Shown: positions 9,062-17,647 of the stretch, piece after piece
How the letters are laid out: each line of letters opens with the position of its first letter
How positions within the stretch are numbered: position 1 is the stretch's first letter
DNA from: JAJDXO01 sp965207535
GTDB taxonomy: Bacteria; Pseudomonadota; Alphaproteobacteria; Rhodospirillales; UBA2165
Direction of reading: 5' to 3'
Length of the DNA stretch: 64,000 nt
NCBI GenBank assembly: GCA_965207535.1
Contig: CBDBMR010000001.1
Span: 1-64,000, forward strand
Position numbers and translations under genes: made by a program
Notes under the pieces: model-generated
The model's input: only the letters and a program-made list of their open reading frames with translations
What the model was told of the DNA's origin: nothing
The model's database searches: none

Positions 9062-11029
9062 ATGCGTTTCCTGCCGATTTGCTTTTCCATCCTGCTGCTT
9101 GCCGGCGGCGCCGGCTGGTCCGTCTTTCTGTCGGCGGAGGTCCGCCCCGCCGAACTCCGCATCGCCGTGCTCGGCGGCGTGCTGGCGCTCGCCCTGGCCG
9201 CCTTCATGTGCAGCGACCGCAAGGAGAAGGCATCCTGGTTCCGCTTCGGGCTCTACGGAGCGGCAATGATGATCTGCGGCGCCACGATCTGGATGGAGAT
9301 TGTCCGGCCCGTGCTCGGTTCGGCCTCTCCCGGGGGTTTACTGAACTACCTCGGGAAATTGAACGGCTATGCGCTGGCGCTGATCCCCGTGTCGTTAACG
9401 GGCTTCCTGGTGTCTTTCGTGTTGTGGTTCGAAGTCATCATCGACAGCTTCAAATATCTCCAGTCCGGCCGCCGGCGGCGGCGCGCCGAGTCCGATCTCT
9501 ACGGCCGCGCGCGGCTGCTCGGCAGGCATTTCCTGCGCCGTCTCGCCAAACGCCAGGGCATTCTGCTCGGCCAGTGGGGCGCCGGCCGCAAGGCCAAGCT
9601 GATCGGCTGGTCCCTGGAAGGCTCCGCCATCACGGTGGCGCCGCCCCGCGCCGGCAAGGGCGCAACCATCGCCCTCAACCTGCTGTCGCCCGGCCACCGG
9701 GGGTTCCAGGGATCGACCGTCACCATAGACCCGCGCGGCGAGCTCTGGTGTATCGCCGCCTGGCGGCGACGCGAACTGGGCCGCCGCGCGCTGCTGATCG
9801 ACCCCTTCGGCGTGGTCAATGGGCTCAGGGAGCAGTTCCCCGAAATCCATCCGCCAGATGCGGCCGGCGCGACATACAACCCGATAGACTTCATTCGAGG
9901 GAGCGACAGCCTTGCCGTGCGCGACATCAATGTCCTGCTGGACGCCCTACTCACGCCGCCGCGACCGGGCGCGCACCAGAACAGCCGGCACTTCTACGAA
10001 TCCGCCCGTGCCGTTATCGCCGGCTACATGGCCTGGGTCCGGTTCAGGGAGCCGCCCGAACGGCGCACCCTCGCAACCCTCCATGAGATGCTGTCGATGA
10101 CGCCACAGGAAAGGGAGGTATTCGCGACGCAGGTCAGGAAGACCAGGCGCTTCGCCGGGGGACTTGCCCATATCGCGGTTGAGCGCCAAGCCCAGGTCGG
10201 CAAGGAAGAAGGCGGTTCCAACTTCACCACGATCGCCAACCAGTTCTCTTTTCTCAATTATCCCGAACTGTTGGAACACACCCAAAAATCGAGCTTTGAT
10301 CCCCTCGAGCTTGCCGAAGGCAACACCGACCTGTTCGTGGTTGCCCCCGAGGAGACCATAGAGCACGTCAAGGGCTGGCTGCGACTCTGGGTCGCCATCC
10401 CCAACGCCGTCGCCGGTATAAAACCCCTCAAGCGCGACCTGCTGATCGTCATTGACGAGATGCCCCGCCTGGGCTATCTCAAGCCGGTCATGGACGGCTA
10501 CACCATGGCCGCCGGCAAGGGCGTCCACTTCTGGTGCTTCGCCCAGTCGATCTCGGCCCTCGATTCAACCTGGGGCAAGGAGCACCGCAAGACGCTCATC
10601 CATTTGGCGGAGTTGGTCCAGATTTTGGGCTTCCCCCGCACCGATGCCGAGGGCGCCGAGGAACTCTCCAAGGCCATCGGCACCGCCACCTTCGAGGCCA
10701 GGACGGAAAGCCGGTCCGGCACGATCGCCGAGAGCCGCATCGTCACCGCCAACACCCAGTGGCAGGCCGGAGACTCCCGCGCCCTGGTGCGCGAGCGCCT
10801 GATAACCCCGGACGAGCTGATGACCCTTGGACCCGACCGGCAATATGTGATCGCCGCGTCCAAGGACGTGCCGCGCGATGCGCTTCACATCCATCACGCC
10901 CGGTATTGGCTCCGGCCGGACAGCCGTAACCTCGCCGATCCCAACCCGTTCGTGTTGCGCAAGCAAGGTGCGGAAATGGCCTATGCCGGAAACAACCGGA
11001 CGCGGACCGAGAGTGAAGCTGCCATTTGA
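9062..11029 (+). CDS. VirD4/TraG-type coupling protein
   Basis: 655 residues with two or three N-terminal membrane segments (residues about 5-22, 32-50 and 100-125). The cytosolic ATPase domain follows: Walker A APPRAGKGAT near residue 196, then VTIDPRGELW, and Walker B LLIVIDEMPRLGYL near 460. The FDPL and FWCFAQSISAL motifs are typical of the T4SS-DNA_transf family. The protein links the relaxosome to the secretion channel and pumps DNA. It is closer in pattern to VirD4/TraG than to the TrbC/DotL protein usually found in IncI systems. It is the last gene of the operon; degenerate sequence follows. Confidence 0.9.
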   Translation: MRFLPICFSILLLAGGAGWSVFLSAEVRPAELRIAVLGGVLALALAAFMCSDRKEKASWFRFGLYGAAMMICGATIWMEIVRPVLGSASPGGLLNYLGKLNGYALALIPVSLTGFLVSFVLWFEVIIDSFKYLQSGRRRRRAESDLYGRARLLGRHFLRRLAKRQGILLGQWGAGRKAKLIGWSLEGSAITVAPPRAGKGATIALNLLSPGHRGFQGSTVTIDPRGELWCIAAWRRRELGRRALLIDPFGVVNGLREQFPEIHPPDAAGATYNPIDFIRGSDSLAVRDINVLLDALLTPPRPGAHQNSRHFYESARAVIAGYMAWVRFREPPERRTLATLHEMLSMTPQEREVFATQVRKTRRFAGGLAHIAVERQAQVGKEEGGSNFTTIANQFSFLNYPELLEHTQKSSFDPLELAEGNTDLFVVAPEETIEHVKGWLRLWVAIPNAVAGIKPLKRDLLIVIDEMPRLGYLKPVMDGYTMAAGKGVHFWCFAQSISALDSTWGKEHRKTLIHLAELVQILGFPRTDAEGAEELSKAIGTATFEARTESRSGTIAESRIVTANTQWQAGDSRALVRERLITPDELMTLGPDRQYVIAASKDVPRDALHIHHARYWLRPDSRNLADPNPFVLRKQGAEMAYAGNNRTRTESEAAI

Positions 11030-11041
11030 GTTGAGGTCCAC

Positions 11042-11297
11042 CCGGCCCAGGTGATTCATTGAAGGTCGCCAAGAGCGAAACAGGGGACTGAAGTTCCGGG
11101 ACGAGGAGTTGTTCGACCCAGGCCTTGAAGCAGCGGGCACTGATCGGGCCATTGAAGACATAGGGCGTGAAACCCTTAGGCGTTGCCTTTCTGCGCCCAA
11201 TCCGGCAGTGGGGCCATATTGGTCATGATCCAGGTCCCGTCGACGAACACAAGGCGGTCCGCCTCGAGCCGCCCCCTCAATGCCTGTCTAACCATCT
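11042..11297 (-). pseudogene. IS630-type transposase remnant
   Basis: Read on the minus strand, this segment gives RLEADRLVFVDGTW (the second catalytic Asp region of IS630-type DDE transposases, normally FVDET). After a frameshift just past AQKGNA it gives YVFNGPISARCFKAWVEQLL, the region with the last catalytic residues. Both ends of the gene are missing and the frame is broken, so it is a dead fragment. It lies directly after the coupling-protein gene. Confidence 0.65.
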
Positions 11298-11300
11298 GAA

Positions 11301-11385
11301 ATGCCGAGGGTGCGCGCCTTGTCGACGAGGTTCTCGGTGATGCCGCTGCCGGGGAACGCGATGACGCCCTTCGGCAGGAGGTTCG
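11301..11385 (-). pseudogene. Fragment duplicating the 3' part of the DUF2493 gene
   Basis: About 85 bp nearly identical to 18128-18212, the part of the DUF2493 gene coding LLPKGVIAFPGSGITENLVD. Here it is cut off on both sides: it abuts the IS630 remnant at one end and an unrelated reading-frame remnant at the other. It is therefore a displaced duplicate, not a gene. Confidence 0.7.
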
Positions 11386-11386
11386 C

Positions 11387-11665
11387 ATGCGGTACTACGC
11401 CCTTGATGCTTGGCTGTGCAGGACCTATGCACAACAGATCGGAAACACCAATCCGGAGGACTGGAAACCCTTCATCCGCCGTGCCGAAGCGCTATACGCG
11501 TTGATCGCTTGCAAGCGAGGCGGCGAGTCCGGTGTTGCGGGTATCGAGTAGGCGCAGAAAACACTCAACGCGAACGGAACAGGTTCAATCGACTTCGCGA
11601 CGGCCGCGGAACCCGGCAGCGAAGTCTACTACCTCAAGCAAACCTGGGGCATAAGCCACACGTAA
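11387..11665 (+). pseudogene. 5'-truncated gene remnant with an internal stop, unknown
   Basis: One reading frame runs across this stretch, interrupted by a TAG at 11549-11551. It encodes phrases such as IGNTNPEDWKPFIRRAEALY before the stop and EPGSEVYYLKQTWGISHT after it, ending in TAA at 11663. The amino-acid quality suggests a former gene, but its 5' end was lost at the junction with the DUF2493 fragment. I do not recognise the family. Confidence 0.4.
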
Positions 11666-11684
11666 TTCGCAAATCGAACTGCAC

Positions 11685-13088
11685 CTATCTATTCCAATTC
11701 GACTTCCAAGCTGCAAATTCGGAAGGCCTGATGCGGTAGCGGGAGAAGTTGCCCTCGTGAATGCTCAGCAGTTCACGTTCGACGACTTCGCGAAAGCGCT
11801 CACGCTCCGCATCTTCGATATGCTCCACCGCCCACGCGCCGATGTGGGTGTTTGCCGCTCTCTTGTCCATCCCTTGTCGAAGGACGTCTCCGACGAGATC
11901 ACGTATCGCCGTCCGGTGCATCAATCTGAAAGGGTCGGGCTCTCCGAGCGACATGCGCACTGCAGCATAACGCGCCGCGGATCGCCTGTAAGCCCAGATG
12001 AAGAGGTCGCGTAGCAGTTCAATGCGCTTCAGTTCATATACGCCGAGGATCGCTTCTGTGTAGAGCTCCCGCGGCACTTCCTCGAAGGACAGAGGCGAAA
12101 GGTTTGCCCTGATCAGCGGAATGTTCGCCGCAAGCCTGGATACCCGCTTGTTCACATCGTCGAAGGGCTGCAGATACGGAAGCTGCACCATCGCAAAGAA
12201 AGCCTGCTCGAACGGATCTTCGATCAGAGAGGCTTTGGTCAGAATCTGCTCGAAGCATTCCTCTATGAGTTGCGGCACCTCCAGGGGATGAAAGACCGAG
12301 CCCTGGATACCCACGCCCATACGCCGGAGCCGTCCGGGCGCCGCGGGGTCGTCAAGAAGGTTGTCCGCCAGCGCGGCGTGCAGATTGAGAATGGTATGGC
12401 GGTTGAAGCCGATATCCTCGGCACTATCCACTAGAATCTCGATGGCGTCCTTGTGGTTCAGGATCATCTGTGCTTCCAGCTGGTCCTTGCCTTCCGCCTC
12501 CTCACCCAGCTCGATCAAGCGCGTGGTATCGAGCAGGGAGTAGGTGTTGCCCTCGAGGCGGCTCGAATTCCAGGACAGGTCGATGAGTAACCGGTGCAAC
12601 ACCCCCTTCGCGTAGGTGCCGGCGGGTTGCTCGACGACTTCGGTCGTGCCGAACTCAAGCAGCTCCACCCGCTCCATTCCCGACAGGTAGAAGCTCTCAT
12701 TGGGGCGATAGCAATCGAGAAAGGTCCGGTCATATCCCATCGGCTTTCGTGCTGCCTCAGGCTGCCTCACGTAGTCCCGGATTTCTTCAGCTTCTTGGGA
12801 CAGCGGGATCATTACCGTGAGTCGCGCACGGGCGCTGAGGTTTCCGAGCGACACTACCCCGACTGATACCGCTACAGGTTCAGCCAAGCGGTACCGAGTC
12901 CAACGACCGGACCCGTCCCTAATCAGGCGCTTGTCATCGACCAGGGCTCTCAAGCGGTACTGCAGGGTTCGGAGCGGCAGCGCGGTGTCCAGTTGGGCCG
13001 CGATCTCCGGTGCACTCATCCCTTCGGGCTGCTGTCCTACCACCGCCTCGATCGTCCGGAGGCTCTCTTCATCAATGCGTCTCGCCAC
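11685..13088 (-). CDS. Winged-helix Fic-family protein, His-less Fic motif
   Basis: 467 residues from GTG 13088; the longer frame upstream only shadows the relaxase gene. The N-terminus (residues 1-70) is winged-helix-like (APEIAAQLDTALPLRTLQYRLRAL). SSRLEGN near residue 180 matches the inhibitory S/T-x-x-x-E-G/N motif. The Fic core at about residue 305 reads LQPFDDVNKRVSR: the catalytic His of HPFxxGNGR is Gln, while the D/N-x-x-R elements are kept. This fits a Fic subfamily whose AMP-transfer activity is doubtful. Three direct repeats lie upstream, suggesting autoregulation. Another possibility is a regulator that uses the Fic fold only as a scaffold. Confidence 0.78.
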   Translation of the reverse strand: MARRIDEESLRTIEAVVGQQPEGMSAPEIAAQLDTALPLRTLQYRLRALVDDKRLIRDGSGRWTRYRLAEPVAVSVGVVSLGNLSARARLTVMIPLSQEAEEIRDYVRQPEAARKPMGYDRTFLDCYRPNESFYLSGMERVELLEFGTTEVVEQPAGTYAKGVLHRLLIDLSWNSSRLEGNTYSLLDTTRLIELGEEAEGKDQLEAQMILNHKDAIEILVDSAEDIGFNRHTILNLHAALADNLLDDPAAPGRLRRMGVGIQGSVFHPLEVPQLIEECFEQILTKASLIEDPFEQAFFAMVQLPYLQPFDDVNKRVSRLAANIPLIRANLSPLSFEEVPRELYTEAILGVYELKRIELLRDLFIWAYRRSAARYAAVRMSLGEPDPFRLMHRTAIRDLVGDVLRQGMDKRAANTHIGAWAVEHIEDAERERFREVVERELLSIHEGNFSRYRIRPSEFAAWKSNWNR

Positions 13089-13117
13089 GTCCGCACTCCA
13101 GATTGCGCGTTGGGAGT

Positions 13118-13165
13118 TAGGCGCAAGATAGGGAATATAGGCGCAAATATCAAGCATAGGCGCAA
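13118..13165 (-). promoter_or_regulatory. Three TAGGCGCAA direct repeats upstream of the Fic gene
   Basis: Identical 9-mers lie at 13118-13126, 13138-13146 and 13157-13165, spaced 20 and 19 bp, i.e. on one face of the helix. Degenerate relatives (TTGCGCGT) flank them near 13103 and 13191. The array starts 30 bp upstream of the Fic start codon in an A+T-richer patch. This looks like a multi-site operator, perhaps for the winged-helix domain of the Fic protein itself. Confidence 0.55.
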
Positions 13166-13266
13166 ATCTATATTCGCACATGCTCCCAAATTGCGCGTAA
13201 CCGACAGGCACAGGTCCCACATCGCCACGTGTCTGGCCTGGCTCGAGGAGTTCCAACCAACGCCGG

Positions 13267-16200
13267 CTACAAACTCCTGCCGAGGCCCCTGGACCGGTTG
13301 CGGATTTCGCTCTCCTTTTCCTCAGGCGTTCCGTGCTTTTCGGTCTCGCGGCGGACATAAGCGTCGAGTTCCTCCCGCGCGATCCGCGCTTCCTCGTCGG
13401 TGCGCGCGCCGTACACGGCCGCCCGCAGCCGGGAGAACTCGAGAGCCTCCTCCTGCGCCTGCCGCTCGCGTTGTTCGGGCGTTTCCGGCGCGGCGGCCTG
13501 CCCGGCCCCCTGTTTCCGGGCCTCCGTGACTCGGCGGTCGTCCCCGGCGCGATGCTTTTCGGTCTCGCGGCGGACATAGGCGTCGAGTTCCTCCCGCGCG
13601 GTCCGCGCTTCCTCGTCGGTGCGCGCGCCGTACACGGCGGCCCGCAGCCGGGAGAACTCGAGGGCCTCTTCCCGTGCCCGCCGCTCGCGCTCTTCAGGTG
13701 TTTCCGCCGGGGCGGATTGCCCGGTCCCCTGTTCCCGGGCTCCGGGCGCAACAGCGCCATTCTCCGGCGCCGGCACGGCTTCATGATGTGGCCGCACTCC
13801 TTGCTCAAGACCCTCTTGCTCCGCCTCCCGCTTGACCCGATGCACATGCCGCATGGTGGCGGCGCGGCGGTGGCGGCTTGCCCGGGCATGGAGCGCCTCG
13901 AAGGCGTCGAGGTCCTTGGGCCCGATGCCGCCGTTTTCCGCCAGCAGGGAGGCGAACTCCGCTGGGCGGGCGCGGAAGGCCTCGGCCTGTTTCAGCAGCG
14001 CGCCATGACGGTTGAGGGTATCGCGGAAGGCGGTACCCAGAGCCGCGGCGTCGCCCTCGGCGCGGGTCCGCTCACGCAGCTCGCCGTAGGCCGCCAGGAC
14101 CTCGCGGTGTCCGTCGGCGAAGGCCGCCACCGCCTGGCCATGGCGCCAGCGACGGGCGGTGCACCGGATATCCCGCGCGATGCGGGCCATTGCGTTGCCG
14201 TTCACCGCCGCCCGCGCCTTCCCCGTTCCCCGGCGCCATCGCTGTCCCCTGGCCCCGGCCGTGTGGTGCCCGTCCTCCGGCGCCTCCGCCCGCCGGTCCT
14301 CCCATGTTTCCGCCCGCCGGCCCTCCCATACGCCATCCGCCATATGGTCCAGCGCCGCCTCCTTGGGCCGGGAGCGCGACCAGCGTTCGGCCAGATAGGC
14401 CCGTATCTCGGAATCGGTGACCGGCACTTCCCGGTCGTTGTCGGCCCGGCTGTCGGCGATGTCGAGGGCCAGAGGCGCCCGGTTGACGTAGATGTCGAGC
14501 CTGTCCCGGTGCCGGGTGGCCGCCGGATAGATGGTCTCCCGGGCCGGCCTCGCGTCGGCCAGCAGGAAGGCCCGGTCCACGGTCAGCCCCTGGGCCGATG
14601 CAATGGTCAGCGCATAGCCGTGATCGAGGCGTATGTTGCCGTACCAGTCGCGGATCTCGTCATGCCGGAACTTCACCCGGCGCCCGTCCTCCGTGCGCGC
14701 CGAGATCAGCACGGAGGGCTCGCCGGCCCCCCGGCCATACCCTTCCGGCCCGGCCCCCTCCAGGTTGCTCGCAACCCCGCCCCTTCGGACCCTGATGTCC
14801 TCCACCTTGACCACGGTGCCGTTGAACAGCTGCTTCTCCCAGTGGGTGGCGCCGATGCGCAGCCGGTCGCCGACGGCGATCTCCAGCGGCGACAATGCCC
14901 GATCGTCCTCGGTCCCCCGGCTTACATGGATTATCGCCCGCTTCCTCCTGGCTTCTTCATCGGTCCCCGAAGCCGGGAACCGGCGCTCCCTCATCAGATG
15001 GGACAGCGCGGCCGCCTCGGCCCGCGTGCGCGCCAGCACCACGCTGGATTTATCCGGGTTCCGTTTGCCGTAACGGTCCCAGTCGTCGACCAGGGTGCTC
15101 AGCGTCTTCTCCTCGTCGTATCCCATATGGAAGCGCCCCCTGGCATGCCAGGCCGCGATTGCCGTAGCCGCCTCGCCGTCCCTCAGCGCCTCCGACGCCG
15201 CGACCTGCCACGGCGTGAATACCGGCTTCTCCTCCATCGCCTCGTAACCGGCGATAATGCGGCCCGCCTCCTCCTCTCCCATCGATCCGGCCCGAAGCCG
15301 GGCCGCTTCCAGCGTCTCGCCCCGTACATGGACCAGGATATCCTCGACATCCGCCTTCTGGCGGCGGATGCGGTCCACCCTGACGCTGCCCACGGCGTCC
15401 CTGATCAGCCGCAGCCCCGGGCCCGCCTCCACCGGCTGCTGCTGCGCGGTATCGCCCGCGAACACGATCTTCGCCCCATGGCGTTCGGAGAGTTGCAGAA
15501 CATGATGCGCCTGGCGGGTCGACAGCATCCCCGCCTCGTCGACGATAATCACCGTGTCTTCGCCGATCGCGATCTGTTCCCGCGCCGCCATCCTGAGCAG
15601 CTTGTCGACGCAGAAGGGCCGCGCATCGACGTCGTTGCCGAGCGCCACCGCGGTGCGCCAGGCGACAGCGGTGGCGATGATGGTCTTCCCCTGTTCACGG
15701 TAGAGATCGGCAATGGGCCTGAGCGTGGTGGTCTTGCCCGAGCCTGCCGCGCCCTCGATGATGGCCGCCCGCCCGGCCGAGCCGGCCACGAACCGGATTG
15801 CCGCGATCTGCTCCCCGCTCAGCGGGTAGCCCTGGTCCAGGAGCCCCGATACCTTGGCTTCGATCGCCTGGACGGGCAGCCCGCGGCCGGTATCGGCATC
15901 CAGCCTCGCCGCCATGTCCCGGACGTCCTGCTCCATCTCGAGGTTGCGCCCGGTGGAATAGAGCCGTGTATGCGCCATGCCGGCCTTGCCCTCGGCGGAG
16001 CGCGGCGGGCGGGTCAGGCGAACCACGTCCCCATGGCGCGCCACCCGCTCGATGGCCGCCGCCAACGCGTCGCGGCCGAGCAGCCCGGCGCTGGCGTTTC
16101 CGACCGCCTCGACGATATCGGGCAGACGGAATACCGCCTCCTCCCGGGTCAGGCGTTCCGGCAGGCCCTCCAGCACGCCCGTAAGCTCGCGGAGTTGCGC

Positions 16201-17154
16201 CTGCGTGATGTCTTCCGCCCTGCCCGACAGCGAAGCGATCAGCGCCTCGCGCTCGACGAAGCGCGCCGCCTCACCCCGCCAGCGCCGGTGGCGGACTTCC
16301 GCGTCGTTGTCCGGAGACTTGCCGGATCGCGTGATCTTGTTCGCCGCCGCCGCCCGGGCCGCGTTTCCTTCGACCGTGAAGCCCATCTCCCGGGCCGCCC
16401 CGATAATCGCCTTGCGGCGCTTCGACCAGTGCCCGGTGAGTTCGTCGGGCAGCCCCGCGATGCGCGTGAACTCCCCGTCCCGGCCATAATGCTCCATGGC
16501 GATGCCGAGGCGCCGGCGCAGGTTCCAGGCGAGCGCATTGCGGTAGACGGCGCCCGCCGCCTTCATCCAGCCATAGACCGGGTGCTGGTGCATGGCCCGC
16601 CATTTACCGTCCTTACGGGTCCGGGCGGCGTTGAAGATCACGCAGTGGGTATGAAGCTGCGGGTCGTTGTCCCGGCTCGTGCCGTGCTGGAACAGGGCCG
16701 CGGCGATATCGGCGGGCAGCACCTCGATCTCTCCGGCGGCGTTGCGGATACGGGTCCAGGCGCAATAGCGCAGCACCGTCTCTTCCAGGGCAACCCGCGC
16801 CGCGTCGTTGTGCGCCCGTTCGATCATCGAACGCAGCTCCGGACCGGCGACGGCCCAGAGCGCGGACACGCTCTTGTCGGCGCTGAAGGTCATGTCGAGG
16901 CCGGCGGAACGATGCTCGCTTCCGGCGTTCCTCGTCAGCCTGGCTCCGCTGTCCGGAGCGAAGCCGCTATACAACCGGTGGAAGTCCGCGCTGTCGACCC
17001 TGCCGCCGTCGGCAAGACCCAACAGGCCGTTGGGGTTGAACCATACCCCGTCCGGCTCCTCGCCCGCGAGGTAGTACTCGTTGGGATGGCGGAACGAGCG
17101 CTGGCTCTCCAGGTAATAGGCCGCCGACGCCGCCTGGGCCAGGGTCGCTACCAT
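13267..17154 (-). CDS. MOB-F (TrwC/TraA-like) relaxase-helicase
   Basis: 1,295 residues from ATG 17154, chosen because MVATLAQAASAAYY puts the paired catalytic tyrosines at residues 13-14 as in TrwC; the frame extends upstream to 17295 without homology. The HUH metal site is present with TrwC spacing: H, ten residues (GTSRDNDPQL), then HTH. The RecD-like helicase half has Walker A GAAGSGKTTTL near residue 490 and IIVDEAGML. The C-terminus contains a 73-residue tandem duplication. The protein nicks oriT and unwinds the transferred strand. The oriT is probably in the divergent region 17155-17647. Confidence 0.92.
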   Translation of the reverse strand: MVATLAQAASAAYYLESQRSFRHPNEYYLAGEEPDGVWFNPNGLLGLADGGRVDSADFHRLYSGFAPDSGARLTRNAGSEHRSAGLDMTFSADKSVSALWAVAGPELRSMIERAHNDAARVALEETVLRYCAWTRIRNAAGEIEVLPADIAAALFQHGTSRDNDPQLHTHCVIFNAARTRKDGKWRAMHQHPVYGWMKAAGAVYRNALAWNLRRRLGIAMEHYGRDGEFTRIAGLPDELTGHWSKRRKAIIGAAREMGFTVEGNAARAAAANKITRSGKSPDNDAEVRHRRWRGEAARFVEREALIASLSGRAEDITQAQLRELTGVLEGLPERLTREEAVFRLPDIVEAVGNASAGLLGRDALAAAIERVARHGDVVRLTRPPRSAEGKAGMAHTRLYSTGRNLEMEQDVRDMAARLDADTGRGLPVQAIEAKVSGLLDQGYPLSGEQIAAIRFVAGSAGRAAIIEGAAGSGKTTTLRPIADLYREQGKTIIATAVAWRTAVALGNDVDARPFCVDKLLRMAAREQIAIGEDTVIIVDEAGMLSTRQAHHVLQLSERHGAKIVFAGDTAQQQPVEAGPGLRLIRDAVGSVRVDRIRRQKADVEDILVHVRGETLEAARLRAGSMGEEEAGRIIAGYEAMEEKPVFTPWQVAASEALRDGEAATAIAAWHARGRFHMGYDEEKTLSTLVDDWDRYGKRNPDKSSVVLARTRAEAAALSHLMRERRFPASGTDEEARRKRAIIHVSRGTEDDRALSPLEIAVGDRLRIGATHWEKQLFNGTVVKVEDIRVRRGGVASNLEGAGPEGYGRGAGEPSVLISARTEDGRRVKFRHDEIRDWYGNIRLDHGYALTIASAQGLTVDRAFLLADARPARETIYPAATRHRDRLDIYVNRAPLALDIADSRADNDREVPVTDSEIRAYLAERWSRSRPKEAALDHMADGVWEGRRAETWEDRRAEAPEDGHHTAGARGQRWRRGTGKARAAVNGNAMARIARDIRCTARRWRHGQAVAAFADGHREVLAAYGELRERTRAEGDAAALGTAFRDTLNRHGALLKQAEAFRARPAEFASLLAENGGIGPKDLDAFEALHARASRHRRAATMRHVHRVKREAEQEGLEQGVRPHHEAVPAPENGAVAPGAREQGTGQSAPAETPEERERRAREEALEFSRLRAAVYGARTDEEARTAREELDAYVRRETEKHRAGDDRRVTEARKQGAGQAAAPETPEQRERQAQEEALEFSRLRAAVYGARTDEEARIAREELDAYVRRETEKHGTPEEKESEIRNRSRGLGRSL
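13335..13750 (-). repeat. Two tandem copies of a 219-bp unit in the relaxase C-terminus
   Basis: Near-identical sequence starts at 13335 and again at 13554, a period of 219 bp or 73 codons. It encodes LEFSRLRAAVYGARTDEEA followed by ELDAYVRRETEKH twice. The duplication is in frame and lies at the very end of the relaxase, where a charged, helical tail is expected. It is an expansion of the tail, not a break. Confidence 0.85.
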
Positions 17155-17157
17155 ACT

Positions 17158-17182
17158 GGGCACAAAGCGCAGCGACTGCCCA
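17158..17182. repeat. 25-bp repeat next to the relaxase start, second copy at 19470-19494
   Basis: GGGCACAAAGCG-C-AGCGACTGCCCA lies 4 bp upstream of the relaxase start codon (minus strand). It recurs with one mismatch at 19470-19494 in the non-coding stretch between the DUF2493 gene and its neighbour. The ends form a 5-bp inverted repeat (GGGCA/TGCCC). It may be a binding site or the edge of a small repeat family. Confidence 0.5.
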
Positions 17183-17477
17183 TTCCGGAGGCCCGTCCGC
17201 CGGCGCGTGTAGAGCCACGGGCGGCGGCGATGATGGTCCGGCAAAGGTTCATGATCCCGTTCACCATTAATCCCTGGATTACCGGTAAAGGTCATTTCGT
17301 TCCGAATTGACCGATATCACCCCGCTCGAAGGCGATCCGGTGTTTCGATACCCGGCTCCTGCATAACCGGGAGGCCGGTGGTCCCGCCATGGACCACGCG
17401 GTGCCCCGGGCCGTTGAAACCCCCCAAGCACTTTCAGTGCAGAGGTGTGAGAAGGAAACTAACCGCAAATACGTCCG

Positions 17478-17506
17478 TTGACAAGAACAAACAGGGAACA
17501 TATGCT
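17478..17506 (+). promoter_or_regulatory. Sigma-70 promoter with embedded alphaproteobacterial LexA (SOS) box
   Basis: TTGACA at 17478-17483, a 17-bp spacer and TATGCT at 17501-17506 form a near-consensus promoter. The spacer contains GAAC-AAACAGG-GAAC (17485-17499), an exact match to the alphaproteobacterial LexA site GAAC-N7-GAAC. LexA bound there would block RNA polymerase. The promoter drives the gene at 17648, so that gene is predicted to be SOS-induced. Confidence 0.75.
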
Positions 17507-17515
17507 GGGGGATAT

Positions 17516-17530
17516 CAGGCGGACCGCCTG
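17516..17530. promoter_or_regulatory. Perfect 7-bp inverted repeat at the transcription start
   Basis: CAGGCGG-A-CCGCCTG begins about 10 bp after the -10 box, so it covers the expected transcription start. A one-base loop is too tight for a good RNA hairpin, so an operator for a dimeric repressor is more likely, perhaps the product of the gene that follows. Confidence 0.5.
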
Positions 17531-17647
17531 AAAAATGGGGATTTGAAGCGATTTCGCGGGAGGCAACCGGTGCCGGCGGCACGGTGGGGCCCCGGGGTCG
17601 CCATGGCGGTCCATCCCGGACAACGAAACGAAGAGGAGGATTGTGCG

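Larger units (their letters stand above)
17155..17647. other. Divergent control region between relaxase and small accessory gene, candidate oriT
   Basis: 493 bp with no gene. It contains the 25-bp repeat at its left edge, a perfect inverted repeat GTGGTCC/GGACCAC at 17378-17384 and 17391-17397 (6-bp loop), a weak hairpin GCAC/GTGC near 17430, and the promoter, LexA box and operator at 17478-17530. oriT of MOB-F elements usually lies beside the relaxase gene, so this is where it is expected; no nic site can be named. Confidence 0.45.

Noticed and set aside
13118..13165. CRISPR array
   Set aside because: Only three 9-bp repeats with 10-11-bp spacers and no cas genes; this is an operator-like pattern. 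No CRISPR array was seen elsewhere in the window.
13089..13889. Extending the Fic gene upstream to 13889
   Set aside because: The extension reads through the direct repeats and then antisense-frame sequence of the relaxase; no homology there, and GTG 13088 starts the winged-helix region.
13333..17310. A plus-strand open frame of over 1,300 codons opposite the relaxase
   Set aside because: It is the GC-rich antisense shadow of the relaxase gene; its sequence is Arg/Pro/Gly-rich without domains, while the minus strand has HUH, helicase and tyrosine motifs.
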